DNA from: Syntrophaceae bacterium UBA2280
GTDB taxonomy: Bacteria > Desulfobacterota > Syntrophia > Syntrophales > Smithellaceae
Direction of reading: 5' to 3'
Length of the DNA: 30,158 nt
NCBI GenBank assembly: GCA_002347685.1
Contig: DDWS01000053.1
Coordinates: 1 to 30,158, forward strand
The position numbers and the translations under genes are program-made. The notes beneath the pieces are model-generated. The model saw only the letters and a program-made list of their open reading frames with translations, was not told where the DNA came from and did no database searches. Shown here piece by piece: positions 24,075-30,158 of this stretch (within the stretch, counting starts at the first letter, position 1; the number at the start of each line of letters is the position of its first letter).

Positions 24075-25541
24075 TCAGGTCACTTTTTCATCAATCTTAG
24101 GGATGGTGGCCAGGACTTTAAGCCCCAGTGTGATTTCCACATCCGCCGCGTCGTGGAATGAACGGTCCATTTGCTCCCGCAGAAACGCAGCGGCCAGACC
24201 GGCACCCAGCCCCGCCAGTAAACTTATCAGCATGATCTTGGGGATATCGGGTGAAAACGGCTTTTCAGGTGTCCGTGCGGGATCGATGACGCGGAACTGT
24301 TCGCCCTTCTGTCGCCGTTCCAAGTTTTCGGCCTGTTGGGCTTCCTGGCTTTTATTCAACAGGCGCTCGTAACTGTCCTTTGTGCTCTGATATTCGCGCA
24401 AAAGCGCGGCCATGTCCTGTTCGCGTGCGGGCGCTCTTTCAATGCGGGCGAAATATCTGGAGATCTGGTCTGAGACACCGGCGGATTCGTCACGGAGTCT
24501 GTTGATTTCCATGTCGGTGAGTGTCAACTGATTATTCAATTCCCTGTATCGCGGGTCTTTCCTGAAGTCCCGGGAGTCATAGGATCCTTTGTTTTTTTCC
24601 AGATCAGCCAGACGTTTCTGGGCGGCGATGACGTCGGGATGGTTTGCCGTGTATCGGGTCTTGAGGCTTTCGAGCTCGCGTGTCAGTCTTTCTTTCTGGG
24701 AATCATACGTGGCACCCATTTCCAGACCGGCTGAAGGTCCCGAAGCAAGATCTCTTTGCACGTTGGAAAGACCGGCCACCGGTGTCGCGGCAGAGGGCAT
24801 TTCCATGTCCGTCATCTGCTTCTGAATGAACAGCTTACGGTCCTGTGCCGCGCGAAGGTTTTCGCTTAATTTCTGATTCTGGTTTTGCAACTGCTCCAGA
24901 ATTTTAATATTGGTGTCGCGCTGTTCGGGTAATTCTCCCATGTGACGCCGTTTGTAGTTGGCGACCGCTTTTTCTATCTCGTCTAGCTTGGCTTTCGACA
25001 AGACCAGTTCACTTTGCAGAAATTCCGTCGTACCGACGGCCTGCTGTTCGCGGAGTCGCAGGTTTTCCTCTATAAACAAGGAGGCCAGACGATTGGCGAT
25101 GGTGGTGACCGTCTGCGGGTTATCGCCGATGAAACCGATGGTGAAGAAGCCTTTTTCGTCTCTTTTCGTAGGCAGTTCCACTTTGATGTTTCGGCGCATC
25201 ATCTCCACAAGCTCCTCTTTCGAGCGGTGTCGGCTCTCATTTTCATAGAGCTTGTATTCGGTGATGATCTGCTCGAGGCGGGTCCGGCTCATGACTTCCT
25301 GGGCGATGGATTGCAGGCGCTCCTCCACTTTCGAAGTTACGGTGGCCTGAACGAATGCCTCCGGAACACGCTGCGGCGAGACGAGTACCAGTGTGCTGGC
25401 TTTGTAGATCTTTTTCGCAGTCAGCGCATAGGCGAACCCCACCACAGCGATCAGGATAAAGGGGATGACGATGAACCATATTCTGCGTCTTAGAATTTCT
25501 ACATACTCAGGGATGGTATAGCTTTTGGCCGGATTGATCAT
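24075..25541 (-). CDS. Wzz-type polysaccharide chain-length determinant, XrtA-associated type
   Basis: This 488-residue inner-membrane protein has a first membrane helix at about 21-40 and a second near 440-458. The long periplasmic section between them is strongly helical and coiled-coil (for example the stretches rich in Leu, Glu and Arg at 160-260 and 280-400). The Pro-rich TPEKPFSPDIPK before the second helix is typical of the Wzz/polysaccharide co-polymerase family. It has no fused kinase; the separate kinase two genes downstream takes that role. It sits 35 bases after the beta-barrel gene. It should set polymer length together with the export lipoprotein and kinase. Confidence 0.94.
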   Translation of the reverse strand: MINPAKSYTIPEYVEILRRRIWFIVIPFILIAVVGFAYALTAKKIYKASTLVLVSPQRVPEAFVQATVTSKVEERLQSIAQEVMSRTRLEQIITEYKLYENESRHRSKEELVEMMRRNIKVELPTKRDEKGFFTIGFIGDNPQTVTTIANRLASLFIEENLRLREQQAVGTTEFLQSELVLSKAKLDEIEKAVANYKRRHMGELPEQRDTNIKILEQLQNQNQKLSENLRAAQDRKLFIQKQMTDMEMPSAATPVAGLSNVQRDLASGPSAGLEMGATYDSQKERLTRELESLKTRYTANHPDVIAAQKRLADLEKNKGSYDSRDFRKDPRYRELNNQLTLTDMEINRLRDESAGVSDQISRYFARIERAPAREQDMAALLREYQSTKDSYERLLNKSQEAQQAENLERRQKGEQFRVIDPARTPEKPFSPDIPKIMLISLLAGLGAGLAAAFLREQMDRSFHDAADVEITLGLKVLATIPKIDEKVT

Positions 25542-25576
25542 AAATTATTTCGCTCCCGGGCGGTGTATAATTAAGA

Positions 25577-26848
25577 TTAGTAAGTCAGTGTCAGGATCAG
25601 CATGCCCCTGTTTTCTTTATACTCGTTTATTTCCAGATCGGAATTTTGTTGACGGTACATGTATTCGGCCGACAGTGTCATCCATTTGAAGGGTATAAAG
25701 GCGATGTTCGCGCCCGCGCCCCAGATCGTATCGATCCGTTCCGTGTCGAATTCGGTCCGCTCGGCGCTTCCCAGGCAGCCGATCGATACGCGCTGGTGCA
25801 GAAAATGGTTGATGCTGCCGGTGGCGCGGTAGTACTTGCGAAAGCCGAGATTCTGAGACGTAAAAAAATCCTCGGTATAACCGCCCTGAACGCTGACTCG
25901 AAAGGTGGTTCTTGCTTCCAGATAGGCGATGTCGCCCTTGAAGGTGACGCCGTTGTTGTTTTCGCCGATTTCTGTTTCCTGCCAGTAGTAACCGGCCTGC
26001 CCCGATACGAACCATGACGGGCTGAACTGGTAGCTCAGCCCCAGGGCGGTTTCATAAATTTCATAATCCAGCAGCTCTTCGGTAAAGATTTTTCGGGTGT
26101 AGGCGCCGTGCAGTGAAGCGGTGGCTCTGGGCGTAAAACGAAACATGTAGGCGCCGGTGGCTTTGTGCCCGTTGAGGTCGGGGGAGTTTTCAAAAAAGCC
26201 GTTGGTGTAGCCGTAGTCCAGGGAAATTCCGTGCTGCCGGTTCAACCAGTAGGTGACGAACGGATTGACATAATTTTCAATGCTGTTTACGTTTTCCGGA
26301 CCTTCATTGCGGTAAACGTTGTTTCGGTATCTGACACCGATGCGGCTTTCCGGTCCGAATTGATATTCAACGATGGGTTCGACGACGTTTCGCCAGTAGA
26401 CGGACCGCTGGGTTTCCTTGGCCAGCAAAAATTTGTTGTCAGCAGAAGTCGTGAAATACTCTCTTTCACGAGGGCTGTCCGAACGGGTGTAGGCGTTTCT
26501 TAAATATAAATTAATACCCGAACGGGTGAGATATTTCGAATCAAGATTGACATTGGCGTTGACGTGATTGAAATCATTATATTCGCTGTAAAAAACATAA
26601 CCGACCGAGGCGTTGAGGTCAATGCCGGATTTTTCAGTCATGTTGTTGAATTTTACACCGGGAGAAACTGTCGTGTAAAAGTCCCTCTTCTGATCGTCAG
26701 GAGTCAGGTTGAGGTTGTCGCTGTATTCCCCCTTGACGCTGATGTAGGGATGAATCTGGCTTAGCCAGTCCGCGCCATAGGCGACATGCGGGGATTGTGT
26801 GAGCATCAGGGCGACGGCGGAAAAAACAAAACAAGCTGTCTTTTTCAT
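25577..26848 (-). CDS. Outer-membrane beta-barrel protein of the EPS system
   Basis: This 423-residue protein has a signal peptide (MKKTACFVFSAVALMLTQSPH, cleavage near residue 26). About eighteen alternating aromatic and polar strands follow, ending in LILTLTY, a C-terminal aromatic typical of outer-membrane barrels. The opening IHPYISVKGEYSDNLNLTP is the signature of the BBP2-like barrels accompanying PEP-CTERM EPS loci. It probably forms or supports the outer-membrane exit or a polymer-binding pore with the Wza-like lipoprotein encoded 53 bases upstream. GAGG precedes the ATG by seven bases. The role is inferred from family and neighbours. Confidence 0.9.
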   Translation of the reverse strand: MKKTACFVFSAVALMLTQSPHVAYGADWLSQIHPYISVKGEYSDNLNLTPDDQKRDFYTTVSPGVKFNNMTEKSGIDLNASVGYVFYSEYNDFNHVNANVNLDSKYLTRSGINLYLRNAYTRSDSPREREYFTTSADNKFLLAKETQRSVYWRNVVEPIVEYQFGPESRIGVRYRNNVYRNEGPENVNSIENYVNPFVTYWLNRQHGISLDYGYTNGFFENSPDLNGHKATGAYMFRFTPRATASLHGAYTRKIFTEELLDYEIYETALGLSYQFSPSWFVSGQAGYYWQETEIGENNNGVTFKGDIAYLEARTTFRVSVQGGYTEDFFTSQNLGFRKYYRATGSINHFLHQRVSIGCLGSAERTEFDTERIDTIWGAGANIAFIPFKWMTLSAEYMYRQQNSDLEINEYKENRGMLILTLTY

Positions 26849-26901
26849 TTTATGGCCTCATGATTGATAAATGTATAAGGATTTGTGCGTCCGCGCGGGG
26901 G

Positions 26902-27507
26902 TCAACGGACAACGATTGTATCGCCGCGATTAATGACCGGATCCGGATCCTTTCCGTTGACAATCCGGTTGTAGTTAACGGTCATTCGTTTCTCTTCGCC
27001 TTTTTCATCCGTCGTGATGATTAAAATGCTTCGCTTGTTGGCCCATTCGGTGAATCCGCCGACGGAGGTAATGACTCTCAGCAGGGTGGTCTGGCTGCGG
27101 ATTCGCATCACGCCGGGGTTTCTGACTTCACCGGTAATGAAAATCTTGTAGCTGTTGGCTTCAATGACGGTGACGGTGACGGTCGGGTTTTCAATATAAT
27201 TTTTTAGTTTTTCCGCGATGACCTCTTTGAGCTGCAGCGGGGTCAGGCCCGCAGCCTGGATGTCGTTCACGAGCGGCAGAGAAATTTTACCATCTATTCT
27301 GACCGGGACTGTTTTGGTGACGGCCTCTTCTTTCCAGACGAAAATGTCGAGGATGTCTTCGGGGCCGATGATGTACTGGTCCTCCACGGCTGCGCTGTAT
27401 TCCGCGAGGTTCTGTGTTTTTCCGGCCGCCGGTTCCGCGGTGTAGGCGGGAGGACATCCTGCGGTCAAAAGTAGAATTCCGAATAGATAGAAAATCCATC
27501 TGTTCAT
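26902..27507 (-). CDS. Wza-like polysaccharide export lipoprotein
   Basis: This 201-residue lipoprotein has a signal sequence ending in the lipobox LTAGC, then a polysaccharide export domain (YIIGPEDILDIFVWKEE) and an SLBB-type domain (YKIFITGEVRNPGVMRI). It should form the outer-membrane or periplasmic part of the export channel. A frame continues to 27561, but the ATG at 27507 places the signal peptide correctly and has AAGGAGA about eight bases upstream. It is the first gene of the leftward export operon, with a sigma-70 promoter 85-120 bases upstream. It is shorter than Wza (about 380), as usual for the PEP-CTERM-linked type. Confidence 0.93.
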   Translation of the reverse strand: MNRWIFYLFGILLLTAGCPPAYTAEPAAGKTQNLAEYSAAVEDQYIIGPEDILDIFVWKEEAVTKTVPVRIDGKISLPLVNDIQAAGLTPLQLKEVIAEKLKNYIENPTVTVTVIEANSYKIFITGEVRNPGVMRIRSQTTLLRVITSVGGFTEWANKRSILIITTDEKGEEKRMTVNYNRIVNGKDPDPVINRGDTIVVR

Positions 27508-27598
27508 GATTTGCTTTCTCCTTGAGTGAAGCAGTCTAGGGATGGTTGCTAAATTGAGCATGTAAGAGACATGTCCGCTGTGTCTACCCTGATTTCAC

Positions 27599-27627
27599 TT
27601 TATAACCGTTTTCTTCGAGCAAGTCAA
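27599..27627 (-). promoter_or_regulatory. Sigma-70 promoter of the leftward export operon
   Basis: On the minus strand TTGACT (27622-27627) and TATAAA (27599-27604) are separated by 17 bases; each hexamer matches five of six consensus positions. Transcription would start near 27592, leaving a leader of about 85 bases before the export lipoprotein. Confidence 0.7.
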
Positions 27628-27725
27628 TTTAACTTTTTTATCAAATCATCGGCAAGTTTTCGAGATCTTTTGCTAAAAGTTTGCGCGACTGGATAGAACG
27701 GTTTTTTAATCACCCGGAAATGTGC

Positions 27726-27754
27726 TTGAAAAACAGGCCAATCCTCTATATGAT
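27726..27754 (+). promoter_or_regulatory. Sigma-70 promoter of the TPR lipoprotein gene
   Basis: TTGAAA (27726-27731) and TATGAT (27749-27754) are spaced by 17 bases, each matching five of six. The start would be near 27761. It faces away from the promoter at 27599-27627, about 100 bases apart, so one regulator could serve both. Confidence 0.65.
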
Positions 27755-27799
27755 GGCGCCGAATCATCCAATTAATATGGAATGACAAGGAGCGCTATG

Positions 27800-30094
27800 A
27801 TGAATCGCAAGAAAGATAATCTATGTATTGTGATGGCGTGTGTTTTTCTGGTTGTGGCGGTTGCGGGTTTGGCCGGATGTTCCAAGGAAGCAAAAATGGA
27901 GCGGCACTGGAAGAAGGCGGAGAGCTATTTTTCAGAAGACCGGCACCGCGAGGCCGCCATTGAATACCGGAATGTCATCGGGCTCAATCCACAAAACGTG
28001 CAGGCACATTACAAACTGGGACTATCCTACTTAAGGGTAGGGATGGCACGCGAGGCCTATGCGGCGTTTTCACAGGCGGTTGCCCTGGATCCTCAATTGA
28101 TCGACGCACGTCATCACCTGGGAACGCTGTATCTTCTTTCCGGCGAGACCGAAAAGGCCAGGCAGCAGGCTCTGGCGATTCTTGAGACAAACGAGGACGA
28201 TTCTCACGGCCATATGCTGCTTAGCAATGTTTATCTGAGGGAAAAAAATCTGGATGCAGCGATTGCCGAAGCCGGCAAAGCGGCACAGGGTGAAAAAAAG
28301 GTGGAAGCCTACATGCTGCTGGCGAACCTTTATCTGATGAAACAGGATTTGAATACCGCCGAGGCCATGTTCAGGCAGGCCGTTGCGGCCGATAAACAGG
28401 CGCTTCGGGCGAGGCTGGCTCTGGCGGAATTTTATCTGCGGACCCGTCAAACACAACGCGCCGAAGAGGAATATCTTCAGGCAGTCAGAATCGCGCCGGA
28501 CAGCGCGGAGGCTTTTTTACAGCTTGGCAGCTTTTATGGGTTGACCAACCGTATGGAAGAGGCCGAAAAACAGTTTCTTCGGGCTGTCGAGTTATCGCCG
28601 AAAAATGTCATGCCGATTCTCCAGCTGGGGAGTTTCTATCTGGCCTGGCATAAAAAAGATAAAGCCGAGGCGGCGTTTGTCGAGGCGGTTAAAAGTGACG
28701 CTAAAAGTATTCCGGCGCGAGCCAGGCTGGCCGAGTTTTATTTTTCAGAAAAAAAATTGGATGAAGCGGGAAAATACACCGAAAGCATTTTAAAGCTCAA
28801 TGCCAGAAGCCAGGAAGGACTGATGTTGAAAGGACGGGTTTTGATGGCCGGAAATGAATATGAACCGGCCCAGAATGTTTTTCAAGCCCTCCTTAAGGAT
28901 TATCCGCAATCGGCGCAGGCGCATTTCTTCAGCGCGCTTGCACACTCGGGTGCGGGGGACACCCGGCAGGCCAAGGCAGCGTTTGCCGAAGCGATCCGGC
29001 TGAATCCGAAATGGAGTGACCCCAGGATCGCTTTGACGGAAATTCACCTGCGGGAAGGAAACGCGCCGCAGGCCATCACCGACCTGAATGCCCTTTTAAA
29101 GGATGATCCGAACAATATCCGGGCTTATCTTCTGCTGGGGTATGCCTACATGGCAAGAAACGAAGCCCCCGCGGCAGCCGCTGTGTTTGAAAGGGTGACC
29201 CGAATGGCGCCGGAAAATCCCGCAGGCTATACGCAGCTGGGGAAGGTCATGCTGATGCAGAAGAGGGAAGATGAGGCTCTGGAACAACTGGAAAAGGCGT
29301 CTTCCCTGCAGCCTGCCTATGTGGAGCCGATTCAGTATATCGCCGCCGTTTACATGAAACGCAAAGCGTTTGATAAAGCCGTTGAGCGCGTGAATCGTCA
29401 GTTGACATTGGCGCCTGACAATTCATTCTTCTACAATATTCTGGGGACCATTCATGAGGCGAATTCGGATCTCGCGGCGGCGGAGTCGAATCTTAAAAAG
29501 GCTGTCGAACTCAATCCGAATGTGCCGGCGCTGCAAATCGCGCTGGCCGGTTTTTATATGCGGCAGAAGATGACGGACAAGGCGAAGAAGCAATACGAGA
29601 CAGCAATTGAAAAAGCACCCCAGGCGCTTTCCCCCTATATGTCGCTGGGGCTGATTTACGAAAGTGAGAAGAACTATAAAAAGGCTCAGGACTTCTACGA
29701 AAAGGCATTGAAGATCAATCCCAATTTTGTGCCGGCTGCCAACAACCTGGCCTATATTTATGCGGAGCACGGCGGCAATATTGACGTGGCTTTAAACCTG
29801 GCCCAGAAAGCAAGGGAGGCGATGCCGGAGGATCCCCACGTTGCCGATACACTCGGCTGGATCTACTATAAGAAGAATATCTTTGCGACGGCGATAGGTT
29901 ATCTCAAGGAATCGGTGGACAAGAATCCGAATCATCCGGTGACGCGCTATCATCTGGGAATGGCCTACTATAAAAACGGCAATCATGATCTGGCGAAAAA
30001 TGAACTTCAGGCAGCGCTGAAGCTGGCTGGGGATTTCCCGGGAGCCGATGAGGCGCGCAGTACGATTGAAGCAATCAGGGCTAAGGATAGATAG
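27800..30094 (+). CDS. prsT: PEP-CTERM/XrtA-system TPR-repeat lipoprotein, PrsT-like
   Basis: This 764-residue lipoprotein has a signal peptide with lipobox LAGC (about residues 24-27). The rest consists of about twenty TPR repeats of roughly 34 residues (for example YRNVIGLNPQNVQAHYKLGLSY and the series ending in LNPN, the latter quoted in fragments). PrsT-type proteins mark exosortase A EPS systems and are thought to scaffold periplasmic assembly; they are often around 900 residues, so this one is on the short side. AAGGAG at 27787-27792 is seven bases before the ATG at 27800, favouring it over the in-frame ATGs at 27782 and 27797. The stop codon overlaps the first unit of a heptamer array. 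Confidence 0.9.
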   Translation: MNRKKDNLCIVMACVFLVVAVAGLAGCSKEAKMERHWKKAESYFSEDRHREAAIEYRNVIGLNPQNVQAHYKLGLSYLRVGMAREAYAAFSQAVALDPQLIDARHHLGTLYLLSGETEKARQQALAILETNEDDSHGHMLLSNVYLREKNLDAAIAEAGKAAQGEKKVEAYMLLANLYLMKQDLNTAEAMFRQAVAADKQALRARLALAEFYLRTRQTQRAEEEYLQAVRIAPDSAEAFLQLGSFYGLTNRMEEAEKQFLRAVELSPKNVMPILQLGSFYLAWHKKDKAEAAFVEAVKSDAKSIPARARLAEFYFSEKKLDEAGKYTESILKLNARSQEGLMLKGRVLMAGNEYEPAQNVFQALLKDYPQSAQAHFFSALAHSGAGDTRQAKAAFAEAIRLNPKWSDPRIALTEIHLREGNAPQAITDLNALLKDDPNNIRAYLLLGYAYMARNEAPAAAAVFERVTRMAPENPAGYTQLGKVMLMQKREDEALEQLEKASSLQPAYVEPIQYIAAVYMKRKAFDKAVERVNRQLTLAPDNSFFYNILGTIHEANSDLAAAESNLKKAVELNPNVPALQIALAGFYMRQKMTDKAKKQYETAIEKAPQALSPYMSLGLIYESEKNYKKAQDFYEKALKINPNFVPAANNLAYIYAEHGGNIDVALNLAQKAREAMPEDPHVADTLGWIYYKKNIFATAIGYLKESVDKNPNHPVTRYHLGMAYYKNGNHDLAKNELQAALKLAGDFPGADEARSTIEAIRAKDR

Positions 30095-30123
30095 GCTATA
30101 GGCGATGGGCTATAGGCGATGGG
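30093..30123. repeat. Heptamer array at the prsT stop
   Basis: Units run AGGCTAT, AGGCGAT, GGGCTAT, AGGCGAT, GGG. The words match those at 40-90 near the opposite end of the window. The array begins within the prsT stop codon (30092-30094). The remaining 35 bases hold no recognisable feature. Confidence 0.85.
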
Positions 30124-30158
30124 AAAAGACAGGGGATAGCGGTCCACTCCACGGGTGT

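Noticed and set aside
40..30123. Matching heptamer arrays at both window ends as attachment sites of a 30 kb mobile island
   Set aside because: The same class of repeat occurs at several internal positions, there is no integrase, and the window ends are arbitrary.

Overview
This window is most likely from a Desulfobacterota (former Deltaproteobacteria) chromosome, perhaps the Syntrophales/Syntrophobacterales side. That placement is an inference from the gene families, moderate GC and intergenic repeats; there is no rRNA or other marker here. Nearly everything lies on the minus strand and reads leftward from about 27.6 kb. One large gene, the TPR lipoprotein, diverges rightward.

Right end (22.2-30.1 kb): the envelope and export machinery of an exosortase/PEP-CTERM-type exopolysaccharide system. 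It comprises a PrsT-like TPR lipoprotein (plus strand) and, behind a divergent promoter, a Wza-like export lipoprotein, an outer-membrane beta-barrel, a Wzz-type chain-length protein, an ExeA-like ATPase and a BY-type tyrosine autokinase. A 960-base AT-rich stretch with no credible gene follows.

Middle (17.0-21.3 kb): an initiating sugar-phosphate transferase with an unusual degenerate GGDEF-like N-terminus, then a sugar-nucleotide set (Gfo/Idh dehydrogenase, left-handed beta-helix acyltransferase, DegT aminotransferase). This set resembles the Wbp/Wlb route to 3-acetamido sugars. A small S23 four-helix-bundle gene bounded by inverted heptamer repeats sits inside it.

Centre-left (4.5-17.0 kb): the unexpected part. 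It holds a FemAB-like protein, an Sfp-type phosphopantetheinyl transferase, an AsnB-type amidotransferase, a free acyl carrier protein, a condensation-FkbH-carrier protein with no adenylation domain, and a KS-AT-ACP-TE polyketide synthase. The TE has lost all three canonical triad residues. A DUF218 membrane protein overlaps the PKS end. Several joints are 1-23 base overlaps, so translation is probably coupled. The natural reading is a glyceryl-primed hybrid PKS/NRPS assembly line embedded in an exopolysaccharide operon. Its product could be an acyl substituent of the polymer or a separate envelope metabolite; the sequence does not decide.

Left end (0.4-4.5 kb): a flavodoxin/ferredoxin (EFR1-like) protein, rfbB and rfbA for dTDP-4-keto-6-deoxyglucose. 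Between rfbB and rfbA lies an island with a DUF433/DUF5615 toxin-antitoxin pair and a second S23 gene. rmlC, rmlD, elongating glycosyltransferases, Wzx, Wzy, exosortase and PEP-CTERM substrates are not in the window.

A thread through the non-coding DNA: every short tandem array (8-25, 40-100, 1319-1362, 1748-1763, 2516-2550, 18140-18171, 18539-18565, 30093-30123) has a 7-base period. Both S23 genes are enclosed by inverted arrays, giving two modules of almost identical length (424 and 425 bases).
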